Part shown: positions 1-7,564 of the stretch, piece by piece
Layout: each line of letters begins with the position of its first letter
Position numbering within the stretch: the stretch's first letter is position 1
DNA from: Tsuneonella suprasediminis
GTDB lineage: Bacteria; Pseudomonadota; Alphaproteobacteria; Sphingomonadales; Sphingomonadaceae
Reading direction: 5' to 3'
Assembly: GCF_003605755.1 (NCBI RefSeq)
Contig: NZ_RAHJ01000018.1
Location: 496,001 to 560,000, forward strand
DNA length: 64,000 bases
Translations under genes and position numbers: made by a program
Notes under the pieces: model-generated
The model's input: only the letters and a program-made list of their open reading frames with translations
Databases searched by the model: none
What the model was told of the DNA's origin: nothing

Positions 1-115
1 CTCTCCGCCCGATACGAAGGCGCAGGATTTCCACTTCGGCGTCACATCGCTCGATCCGCAAAAGGAAACCGATCAGGCAGAGGCACGCTTTACCGCGCCG
101 GGAGACTCCGAATGA
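1..115 (+). CDS. ccoG: Cytochrome c oxidase accessory protein CcoG/FixG, C-terminal end only
   Basis: Only the last 37 codons lie in the window, in the frame starting at base 2 and stopping with TGA at 113-115. The tail contains FHFGVTSLD and a final ARFTAP segment. This resembles the C-terminal Ig-like domain of CcoG (FixG/RdxA), a polyferredoxin-like membrane protein that acts in copper delivery to cbb3 oxidase. The stop overlaps the ATG of the next gene (ATGA), as in ccoGHIS operons. The identification rests on the short tail plus the neighbours; the iron-sulfur part is outside the window. Confidence 0.8.
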   Translation, partial: SPPDTKAQDFHFGVTSLDPQKETDQAEARFTAPGDSE

Positions 116-582
116 CACAGCAGAAACAGGAACGTGTGCGCGGTCAGTTCACTGGCTGGCACATCTTCGCGATCCTGGTGGTGTTTTTCGGGGTCGTGGT
201 TGGCGTGAACGTGTTGATGGCCCGTTTCGCCCTGTCGACGTTCGGCGGGGTCACGGTCGAAAACTCCTATGTTGCCAGCCAGCATTTCAATCGCTGGCTG
301 GACGAAGCGGCGAAGGAGAAGGCACTGGGATGGTCTGCCGATGTCGTGCGTCGGGAAGACGGGCGGCTGGAAATCACGCTGTCCGGGCCGGGGGATGGGG
401 TGGTGGTCACCGCTGAAGCATGGCACCCCCTGGGCCGCGAAGCAGACCGGATGGTGGCATTCGATCTCGCCAGCGCAGGGCATTTCGTGTCACGCGAAGC
501 TCTCCCTGCGGGCCGTTGGACGCTACGTCTCAAGGTTGAACAGGGCGGCGATATGTGGCGTGAGGAAGTCGCGCTGCAATGA
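112..582 (+). CDS. ccoH: FixH/CcoH family cbb3 oxidase assembly protein
   Basis: A 156-residue protein with one hydrophobic membrane segment at about residues 16-41, followed by a periplasmic domain of about 110 residues. This is the standard FixH build. The family is needed for assembly or stability of cbb3-type cytochrome oxidase. Start and stop both overlap neighbours by 4 bases (ATGA), so it is probably translationally coupled to ccoG and ccoI. Within the periplasmic part, segments such as SQHFNRWLDEA fit FixH, where a tyrosine/asparagine-rich stretch follows the membrane anchor. Function is known from the family, not from any catalytic residue. Confidence 0.9.
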   Translation: MTQQKQERVRGQFTGWHIFAILVVFFGVVVGVNVLMARFALSTFGGVTVENSYVASQHFNRWLDEAAKEKALGWSADVVRREDGRLEITLSGPGDGVVVTAEAWHPLGREADRMVAFDLASAGHFVSREALPAGRWTLRLKVEQGGDMWREEVALQ

Positions 583-2696
583 ACGTGCATCGCCCGCTCG
601 ATCCGCAGACATGCGAACGCACCGTGCTCGCTGTGCCCGGAATGCACTGCGCTGGATGCATGAGCAAGATCGAGCGCGGGCTGGCCGATGTTCCGGGGAT
701 CGCTTCGGCACGGGTCAACCTGTCGGCGCGGATGGTCACGGTCGATCACGATCGCAAGATGAGCGACCGCGACCTTGTCGGCGCGCTGGAGAATATCGGC
801 TTCGAAGCGCAGCCGCGCCATAACGAATTCGAACGCAACCCATCGGCGGTGAAGCCGCTGCTGGCGCCGCTGGCGGTGGCGGCATTTGCGGCGATGAACG
901 TGATGCTGCTGTCGGTCAGCGTATGGTCTGGCGCGGAAGGCAGTACACGCGAACTGTTTCACTGGATCAGCGCAGCGATTGCCGTGCCTGCGGTTGCCTT
1001 CGCCGGGCGTCCGTTCTTCTCGTCCGCATGGAGCGCGCTGCGCAAACGGCGCACCAATATGGACGTGCCGATCTCTATCGGCGTGGTGATCGCCACCGGG
1101 TTGAGCGTTTACGAAACCGTCGTTGGCGGCGCTGATGCGTGGTTCGATGGCGCTTTGATGTTGCTCACTTTTCTGCTGGCGGGCCGGGTGCTCGACGCGA
1201 TGATGCGCGATCGGGCGCGGCGCGGGGTCGATGCCCTGCTGGCGCAGGCACCTCAGGGAGCAATGGTAATCGGGGCGGATGGAACGCCTCAATGGATGGC
1301 TGCTGACGCGATCGAAGTGGGGATGACGATCCGTGTCGCAGCAGGGGAGCGGCTGGCGGCCGATGGCGATATTATCGCCGGGGGTAGTCGGTTCGACCAG
1401 TCGCTCCTTACTGGGGAAAGCGCGCCTGTCGCGGCGGCCAGCGGCGACGGAGTTTTTGCCGGTACGCTTAATCTCGACAGCCCGGTCGATGTCACGGTGA
1501 CAGGGACGGGGCAGGATACGACACTGGCGGAAATCGCCCGCCTGATGGAAGCCAGCGCGCAGGACCGTAGCAAATATGTCCGCCTCGCAGATCGGGCCGC
1601 GCGTCTTTATGCCCCGGCGGTACACTCGCTGGCCGCGTTGACGGTGATCGGCTGGCTGATTGCCGGTGCGGGGATTTATCACGCGCTGGTCTATGGCGTT
1701 GCCGTGCTGATTATCACGTGCCCCTGCGCGCTGGGGCTGGCGGTGCCGGTGGCGCAAGTCGTTGCCAGCGGATCGCTGCTGCGCGCGGGTGTGATGGTGA
1801 AGGACGGTTCGGCATTCGAACGTCTGGCCAAGATCGATCGTGCGTTGTTCGATAAGACGGGTACGCTTACGTGCGGGCAGGCTCTGCCCGATCCGGCGGT
1901 AATGGCCAGCCTGCCTGACGATGCCGCAAACATCGCCTATGCCCTTGCAAGCCACAGCCGCCATCCGTTGTCGCGCGGCATCGTGCGGGCACTGGCATCG
2001 CGCGCATCCGCCGTTACGATTGAACAGGTTGCCGAACGCCCGGGCGAAGGTGTGTTCGGTACGTTCGAAGGTATGCCGGTGGCGCTGCGTCGTCCTCAAA
2101 ATGCGGGGGGTAGTGCGGTCGAATTGCAGATCGGATCGCGGCCAGCGGTGTTGATTCCGTTCGCCGACCGGTTGCGTCCCGATGCACGCGCCGCGCTCGA
2201 CCGCCTGTCGCAAGATGGCGTAGTCAGTTCGATCCTGTCGGGCGACAACGCCGCCGCTGTCGCAGAGGTGGCCCGCGAATTGAGGCTGACAGCACAGGCG
2301 AAGGCTTCGCCGCAGGACAAGCAGGAGGCGATCGGTCGCCAGCGGGCATCGGGCCATACGGTGCTGATGGTGGGCGACGGGTTGAACGACGGGCCTGCAC
2401 TGGCCGCGGCCGATGTCTCTATGGCGCCGGGCGGGGCCAGCGAAGTCGGGCTGCAAGCCGCCGATTTCGTGTTCGTGCAGGATTCGCTGCTGGCTGTGCC
2501 GCGCGCGGTGAAGACAGCACGGGCAACGATGCGGGTGGTCAAACAGAACTTCGCGCTGGCCATTACGTACAATATCTTCGCCGTTCCGCTGGCGATGGCG
2601 GGGATGGTCACACCATTGATCGCTGCGGTTGCGATGTCGGGCAGTTCGTTGCTGGTGATCGGCAATTCGCTGCGGCTGGCAAGGGCGGCGCGATGA
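579..2696 (+). CDS. ccoI: Heavy-metal P-type ATPase CcoI/FixI (copper transport for cbb3 oxidase)
   Basis: A 705-residue P1B-type ATPase. One heavy-metal-associated domain carries GMHCAGC (Cys24, Cys27). The membrane metal site CPC is at residues 381-383, the phosphorylation motif DKTGTL starts at Asp425, and GDGLND is at 599-604. The family exports Cu(I) to the periplasm for insertion into CcoN of cbb3 oxidase rather than for detoxification. That role is inferred from its position between ccoH and ccoS. The start overlaps the ccoH stop (ATGA) and the stop overlaps the ccoS ATG. Length is usual for CcoI. Confidence 0.95.
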   Translation: MNVHRPLDPQTCERTVLAVPGMHCAGCMSKIERGLADVPGIASARVNLSARMVTVDHDRKMSDRDLVGALENIGFEAQPRHNEFERNPSAVKPLLAPLAVAAFAAMNVMLLSVSVWSGAEGSTRELFHWISAAIAVPAVAFAGRPFFSSAWSALRKRRTNMDVPISIGVVIATGLSVYETVVGGADAWFDGALMLLTFLLAGRVLDAMMRDRARRGVDALLAQAPQGAMVIGADGTPQWMAADAIEVGMTIRVAAGERLAADGDIIAGGSRFDQSLLTGESAPVAAASGDGVFAGTLNLDSPVDVTVTGTGQDTTLAEIARLMEASAQDRSKYVRLADRAARLYAPAVHSLAALTVIGWLIAGAGIYHALVYGVAVLIITCPCALGLAVPVAQVVASGSLLRAGVMVKDGSAFERLAKIDRALFDKTGTLTCGQALPDPAVMASLPDDAANIAYALASHSRHPLSRGIVRALASRASAVTIEQVAERPGEGVFGTFEGMPVALRRPQNAGGSAVELQIGSRPAVLIPFADRLRPDARAALDRLSQDGVVSSILSGDNAAAVAEVARELRLTAQAKASPQDKQEAIGRQRASGHTVLMVGDGLNDGPALAAADVSMAPGGASEVGLQAADFVFVQDSLLAVPRAVKTARATMRVVKQNFALAITYNIFAVPLAMAGMVTPLIAAVAMSGSSLLVIGNSLRLARAAR

Positions 2697-2848
2697 ACGG
2701 GCTGCTGATCCTGATCCCGATTGCGCTGTTTCTTGGCCTGATCGGACTGGGGGCCTTTTTCTGGGCACTGCGGAATGGCCAGTTTGAAGACCCGGATGGT
2801 TCCGCAGCCCGCATTCTGTTCGATGACGATGGGGACGAGATCAAATGA
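2693..2848 (+). CDS. ccoS: cbb3-type cytochrome oxidase assembly protein CcoS
   Basis: A 51-residue protein. The first 25 residues form a hydrophobic membrane helix, followed by FWALRNGQFED and an acidic tail ending in DDDGDEIK. The pattern of helix, then W-x-x-x-x-G-Q-F-[ED]-D-P, is diagnostic for CcoS, which is required for cofactor insertion into cbb3 oxidase. It overlaps ccoI by ATGA, and its TGA overlaps the ATG of the next small ORF. Its size and place after ccoI match known ccoGHIS operons. Confidence 0.93.
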   Translation: MNGLLILIPIALFLGLIGLGAFFWALRNGQFEDPDGSAARILFDDDGDEIK

Positions 2849-3087
2849 GCGGTCAGCTTGCCATTACTGCTATCGTCGCGTTGATTCCGGCCATCGTCGG
2901 CCCCGCTCCGGCGGATGGGGAAGCGGCCAGCGGCGGGCTGATCGCGCAATTGTGCAATGGCGGCACGATTTCGATCCCGGTGAACGGCCAGCCACTGCCA
3001 CCCGCCAGCCAGCCGTGTTGCGCCAAGGGGTGCCATTCGAGCGAGCGCAAGCGCAAGCAATTTGATCCAGCGCAAAGTAACGACTGA
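2845..3087 (+). CDS. Small exported cysteine-containing protein, function unknown
   Basis: An 80-residue ORF starting inside the ccoS stop (ATGA overlap), so probably co-translated. The N-terminus (about residues 3-20, then PAPADGEA) looks like a signal peptide with a cleavable A-x-A-type site. The mature part has one Cys in AQLCNGG and a compact CCAKGCH cluster, and ends in basic and polar residues. No family is recognised with certainty. Location between ccoS and hemN and the CCxxxCH cluster suggest a metal or redox role linked to oxidase maturation; this is inference only. A random ORF is unlikely given the tight coupling and signal-like start. Confidence 0.7.
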   Translation: MSGQLAITAIVALIPAIVGPAPADGEAASGGLIAQLCNGGTISIPVNGQPLPPASQPCCAKGCHSSERKRKQFDPAQSND

Positions 3088-3109
3088 TCGAATCGCATAA
3101 CGGGGCAGC

Positions 3110-4429
3110 ATGTATTGGCCCCATTATCCTGAATTGTTGGCGACTCCGGTCCCGCGCTACACCAGTTTCCCCACTGCGGCGGAGTTTCGCCCCGGCATCG
3201 GTCCGGCAGATATGGCGGAAGCGATCGGCAACGCGCGTGGCGACATCTCGCTCTACGTCCACATTCCGTTTTGCGAGAAGATCTGCTGGTATTGCGGTTG
3301 CAACACGGCCGCTGCCAACCGGGCGCAACGGCTCGCCAGCTATATGGATGCACTGTACGCGGAAATCGCGCTCGTTGGTACGATGCTGCCCGCAGATGTG
3401 CGGATCGCGCGGATCGCATTCGGCGGTGGCAGTCCGAATGCGCTGGCCCCGGCTCAGTTCGAACACCTGTTCGCCCAGCTTCGCGACCATCTGCCGCTGG
3501 TGGCCGATCCGGTGGTTTCCATCGAGCTCGACCCCCGGTCGCTGACAGACGATTGGGGCGATACGCTACGCCATATCGGTGCCACTCACGCCAGCTTGGG
3601 TGTGCAGACTTTCGCCCCGCATTTGCAGGAAGCGATTGGCCGGGTGCAGCCGCAGGAAACCATCTCCCGCAGTGTGGAACTGCTGCGAGATGCAGGGATT
3701 ACTTCGCTCAACTTCGATCTGATGTATGGCCTGCCGGGGCAAACATGGGACGATCTGGCTGAAAGCCTCGCTCTGACGGTTCAGCATCATGCCGACCGGA
3801 TCGCGCTGTTCGGATATGCTCACGTCCCGCATATGTTGCCGCGGCAGCGGCGCATCGATGACAGCCAGTTGCCGGGTCAGGAACCGCGGTTCCATATGGC
3901 GGAACGTGGCTATGCCTTTCTAACGGGCGCAGGTTATCGCGCGGTGGGTTTCGATCACTTTGCCTTACCGGGCGACCCGCTGGCGCGGGCGGCTGAGGAA
4001 GGGCGGTTGCACCGCAACTTTCAGGGCTTCACCGACGATGCATCCGAAGTGCTTCTGGGCATCGGAGCATCTGCGATCAGCAGTTTCCCCGGTCTGTTGG
4101 CGCAGAATGAAAAGAACACTGGCCGCTATCGCATGATGCTGTCGCAGGGGCGGCACCCGGCCACGTTGGGTGTGCATCGTGCGACTGCTGATATGCGGCG
4201 CGGCGATGCGATTGTCGCATTGCTTTGCCACGGCAGGGCGAATGTCGGTGGTCTGCTTGATCCCGATACCCGCGAACGACTTGAACCGTTTCTGGCGCGT
4301 GATCTGGCCCGGATCGATGGACGGTTGCTGACCATCGCTGACCACGCAGTGCCTTATGCGCGCAGTATCGCCGCAGTGTTTGACCCTTACAGGATCGCTT
4401 CGACGCGTAAGTTCAGCACGGCGATTTGA
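3110..4429 (+). CDS. hemN: Oxygen-independent coproporphyrinogen III oxidase HemN
   Basis: A 439-residue radical SAM enzyme with the cluster motif Cys55-x3-Cys59-x2-Cys62-G-Cys64 inside HIPFCEKICWYC. The glycine-rich SAM segment is GGGSPNAL. It converts coproporphyrinogen III to protoporphyrinogen IX without oxygen, in the cytoplasm. The extra Cys64 and the full length separate true HemN from the shorter HemW-like proteins. It lies 22 bases after the small Cys-rich gene in the cco cluster, consistent with haem supply when cbb3 oxidase is made under low oxygen. No FNR-type box was seen directly upstream, so it is probably read from the operon promoter. Confidence 0.93.
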   Translation: MYWPHYPELLATPVPRYTSFPTAAEFRPGIGPADMAEAIGNARGDISLYVHIPFCEKICWYCGCNTAAANRAQRLASYMDALYAEIALVGTMLPADVRIARIAFGGGSPNALAPAQFEHLFAQLRDHLPLVADPVVSIELDPRSLTDDWGDTLRHIGATHASLGVQTFAPHLQEAIGRVQPQETISRSVELLRDAGITSLNFDLMYGLPGQTWDDLAESLALTVQHHADRIALFGYAHVPHMLPRQRRIDDSQLPGQEPRFHMAERGYAFLTGAGYRAVGFDHFALPGDPLARAAEEGRLHRNFQGFTDDASEVLLGIGASAISSFPGLLAQNEKNTGRYRMMLSQGRHPATLGVHRATADMRRGDAIVALLCHGRANVGGLLDPDTRERLEPFLARDLARIDGRLLTIADHAVPYARSIAAVFDPYRIASTRKFSTAI

Positions 4430-4467
4430 TTGGGTTCTACCGTTGGGGCACCAAGGCGGCGCGGGGC

Positions 4468-5955
4468 CTAATCACACCGCCAGCGCGCTAGTTCAGCGGG
4501 ACCGTCTATGATGGTTCCGGCACTGCCGACGGGTTCGTGTGAGCCGTCCGTCAGAAATGCGATGGTTTCAGTATCGCTCCCCGGCACAGTCGCCAGTGTC
4601 CGTGCGCCGTCGTCAGTGCGGGCGACGATGGTTCCGCGTTCCGGCTGGCCATCGCGGCCGTAGAACACGGTATATGTTTCGATGGTCGCTGCGCCGCGAT
4701 GATCGGTATTTACCGGCGGAACTGGTCCGCGCCGGGCATCCGCCTGTTCCTGCACCGAAAATTCCTGCGGGAACCGGGCCGATGGCAGAGGGGCGGAGGA
4801 CACAGCGATGGCGTGGTTATGCGTGGCATATCCCCCGTTGGCGAACAACAATCCAGTACCGCCCCCGCTGCGTAAGCGCTCCACCATACAGGCGAGCGGG
4901 TGGCTCATATAATTGCCGATCGGGCCACCGCCGAAGGTCAGGCCGCCAAACACAGTGATATCGCGATCATCCGGCCAGCCGAGCACGCGGCGCGCCATTT
5001 TGGGCACGCACGGGAAGCACGAATACAACTCCACATGATCGAGCATGTCTGCGGTCAGCCGGTTGAACGCCAGTGCATGGGAAATCGCCGCTGCCATTCC
5101 GGGCGATGAATAGTAGTCCGCTCTGGCCAATATATCGCCCGGTTCGTGCGCGGCGGCCCCCATCCCGACATAGATGAGGTGGCTTTCGGGCACGCCGCGC
5201 CGCCGTGCCTCTGCCAGGCTGGTGACGATAAACCCAGCCCCCTGATTCACGCTGGCGTTGGCGACCTGCAGCTTGGTGTAGGGAAAGGCAATCGGGCGAT
5301 TGGCGGGGCCGGGGGTGATGATCTCCGCGCTGGTTTTCGCATCGTGCAGCCATGCCGATGGTGCTTGCGCCGCCACTTGCGACATGCCCGCCCACAGCGC
5401 GCCGCTTTCCGTCTGCCCTTCCGCAAGAGTCTGGCCGAGATGAGCGCGCAGAGCATTTTCGTAGAGCGGATAAACGTCGGTCGGAACGATAAGCCCATGA
5501 CTTTGCGCGTACCCCAGTCGTTGCCGGTGTGCCGCATTACGCAAGGCGTCGTGACGTTTCTCTTGCAGCGCAGCGCGCTTTGCAGCGGTGCGGAGCGCTT
5601 CGCCGCCCGTGATCGCGCAGATCAGCGCTTCGCCGCGGGCGATGCGATTGGCCGCTTCGTTCAGCCACAACATGGGGCTGTCCCCACTGGGGGTTGCTGT
5701 TTCGTACAAATGAGCCGGGGCGGCGCCAATCCCTGCGGCGACGTGCTGGGCCACGGGGTTGAGATCGGGGAACGATATCTGGCTGACGATAGCCAGAGAA
5801 TCCGCCGATGCCAGCCAGTCGCCGCCGCCTGCATCGCGCTCCGCGGCGTTCAGCGCGGCGATCATCAGTCCGGCCGAGTCGAGCCCGGTAAGGGGATCAT
5901 CGGGTCGGTCTTCGACCTGACCCACGCCAACGATAACGGGTGTCCTCTCATCCAT
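4468..5955 (-). CDS. Thiolase-superfamily protein (acetyl-CoA acetyltransferase-like)
   Basis: A 495-residue protein starting at the ATG before DERTPVIVGVG. A longer frame reaches 6105 but would overlap glpD and adds unlike sequence. Thiolase-like features are the GVGQVEDR start, the HVELYSCFPC segment, and GGLTFGGGPIGNYMSH, the glycine-rich region near the C-terminal half. The last 100 residues look like the OB-fold extension found in this subgroup. Members are annotated as acetyl-CoA acetyltransferases acting in fatty acid or sterol side-chain breakdown; the substrate here cannot be read from sequence. It is convergent with hemN and divergent from glpD. Confidence 0.8.
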   Translation of the reverse strand: MDERTPVIVGVGQVEDRPDDPLTGLDSAGLMIAALNAAERDAGGGDWLASADSLAIVSQISFPDLNPVAQHVAAGIGAAPAHLYETATPSGDSPMLWLNEAANRIARGEALICAITGGEALRTAAKRAALQEKRHDALRNAAHRQRLGYAQSHGLIVPTDVYPLYENALRAHLGQTLAEGQTESGALWAGMSQVAAQAPSAWLHDAKTSAEIITPGPANRPIAFPYTKLQVANASVNQGAGFIVTSLAEARRRGVPESHLIYVGMGAAAHEPGDILARADYYSSPGMAAAISHALAFNRLTADMLDHVELYSCFPCVPKMARRVLGWPDDRDITVFGGLTFGGGPIGNYMSHPLACMVERLRSGGGTGLLFANGGYATHNHAIAVSSAPLPSARFPQEFSVQEQADARRGPVPPVNTDHRGAATIETYTVFYGRDGQPERGTIVARTDDGARTLATVPGSDTETIAFLTDGSHEPVGSAGTIIDGPAELARWRCD

Positions 5956-6031
5956 GTTTGCAACATTCGCGTGGTGGGTGCTTGTATGCAACCCCTTCCC
6001 AAGCGCGGCTCCCCCGGTTAGCGCGGTGCAA

Positions 6032-7513
6032 ATGCGCGATCTGCTTGTCATCGGCGGTGGAATCAACGGCGCGGGGATTGCCCGCGATGCCGCCGGGCGC
6101 GGCATGTCGGTGACGCTGGTGGAAAAGGACGATCTGGCCTCTCATACGTCGTCTGCCAGTACCAAGCTGATCCACGGCGGCCTGCGCTATCTCGAAAACT
6201 ACGAATTCCGTCTGGTTCGGGAAGCTTTGCGGGAACGCGAGGTCATGCTGCGGATCGCGCCGCATCTGGTCAAACCCCTGCGTTTCGTTCTCCCGCATGA
6301 ACCGGGATTACGGCCCAAATGGATGCTGCGGCTGGGCTTGTTCCTGTACGATCATATCGGTGGCAATCGCAGTCTGCCGGGTAGCAAGGCAGTGGATCTG
6401 TCCGCTGCACCGCTAGGCGGTATTCTCCGCTCGCAGTTCACCCACGGGTTCGAATATTCGGATTGCTGGGTGGACGATGCCCGGCTGGTGGTGCTGACGG
6501 CGATGGACGCGCACGAACGGGGGGCGGATATTCGCACACGCACCCGGTGCGCCGGGTTGGAGCGAGTGGGAAATTGCTGGCGCGCCACACTGGAAAGCGA
6601 ATCCGGTACAGAAGTGATCGAAACAAGGGCAGTCGCCAATGCGGCTGGTCCGTGGGTGGACGATATCGCCGATATCGCCACCAAAGGCCGCGCTGCCGAT
6701 CACTTGCGACTGGTGAAGGGCAGCCACATAGCCGTCCCGCGCATTTATGATGGCGAGCATGCTTATATTTTCCAGAATCGCGATGGTCGGATCGTGTTCG
6801 CGATCCCCTACGAACGCGAATTCACTCTGATTGGCACGACTGACAAGCTGTTCACCGGTGACCGGGATAGTGTGGCGATTTCGCAGGAGGAAACTCAATA
6901 CCTCTGTGCTGCGGCCAGCGAGTATTTTCGCCAGCCGGTCACGTCGGAGCAGGTCGCCTTCACATATGCCGGAATTCGCCCGCTGTACGAAGATCACGCG
7001 GAAAAGAACGCAACCGTCACGCGTGATTACAAGTTTGTGATCGATGCGCCGGATGGTGCGGCGCCGTTGCTCAGCGTGTTCGGCGGCAAAATAACAACGT
7101 ATCGCAAGCTGGCCGAGCATGCTCTGGCGCGTATTTCCCGGCATATCGATGTGCCCGCTGGCGAATGGACCGCCAGCGCGCCGCTGCCTGGCGGAGATAT
7201 TGCCGCCGTTGATTTCCCGGCCTTTCTCGCTCAGGTGCGCGCTCGTTGGCCGTGGCTGGGCGATATGCGATCGGAACGGATGGCGCGGGCATACGGCGAC
7301 CGCATTTCAGTGTTGCTGCAAGGGTGCGACAGCCTCGAAGCGCTAGGCCGTGAATTCGGTGCGGGACTTACCGAAGCTGAATTGCGCTATCTCGCGATAC
7401 ACGAATGGGCACGGACTGCAGAAGATGTTCTGATGCGACGCAGTAAGTTAGGGTTGCATATGTCCAAGTCGCAAAAGGCCGCTGTAGCTGTGGCGCTCGA
7501 TCACATGGTTTGA
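6032..7513 (+). CDS. glpD: Aerobic glycerol-3-phosphate dehydrogenase
   Basis: A 493-residue FAD enzyme. The dinucleotide-binding motif GGGINGAG begins at residue 8. The family block TSSASTKLIHGGLRYLE follows, and the C-terminal DAO_C domain is present. GlpD oxidises sn-glycerol-3-phosphate to dihydroxyacetone phosphate at the inner membrane and passes electrons to quinone. The start is placed at the ATG of MRDLLVIGGG (6032), not at the upstream in-frame ATG at 5954, which adds residues with no place in the FAD fold and overlaps the divergent gene. No glpK, glpF or glpR is present nearby. Confidence 0.93.
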   Translation: MRDLLVIGGGINGAGIARDAAGRGMSVTLVEKDDLASHTSSASTKLIHGGLRYLENYEFRLVREALREREVMLRIAPHLVKPLRFVLPHEPGLRPKWMLRLGLFLYDHIGGNRSLPGSKAVDLSAAPLGGILRSQFTHGFEYSDCWVDDARLVVLTAMDAHERGADIRTRTRCAGLERVGNCWRATLESESGTEVIETRAVANAAGPWVDDIADIATKGRAADHLRLVKGSHIAVPRIYDGEHAYIFQNRDGRIVFAIPYEREFTLIGTTDKLFTGDRDSVAISQEETQYLCAAASEYFRQPVTSEQVAFTYAGIRPLYEDHAEKNATVTRDYKFVIDAPDGAAPLLSVFGGKITTYRKLAEHALARISRHIDVPAGEWTASAPLPGGDIAAVDFPAFLAQVRARWPWLGDMRSERMARAYGDRISVLLQGCDSLEALGREFGAGLTEAELRYLAIHEWARTAEDVLMRRSKLGLHMSKSQKAAVAVALDHMV

Positions 7514-7564
7514 TTTCATACGAAACCGAGTGCATGGGCGCGCCGATTTTCCTACAGGGGCCCC

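Noticed and set aside
267-2768. 833-residue minus-strand ORF
   Set aside because: It lies antisense to ccoH, ccoI and ccoS, which have clear motifs. Its composition is Arg/His/Gln-rich, as expected of GC-rich shadow frames.
3088-3109. FNR box before hemN
   Set aside because: The 22-base gap has no TTGAT-N4-ATCAA; control is likely from further upstream outside the window.
5956-6031. Longer GlpD N-terminus starting at 5954
   Set aside because: The extra residues overlap the start of the divergent thiolase-like gene and precede the FAD motif by an unusual length.
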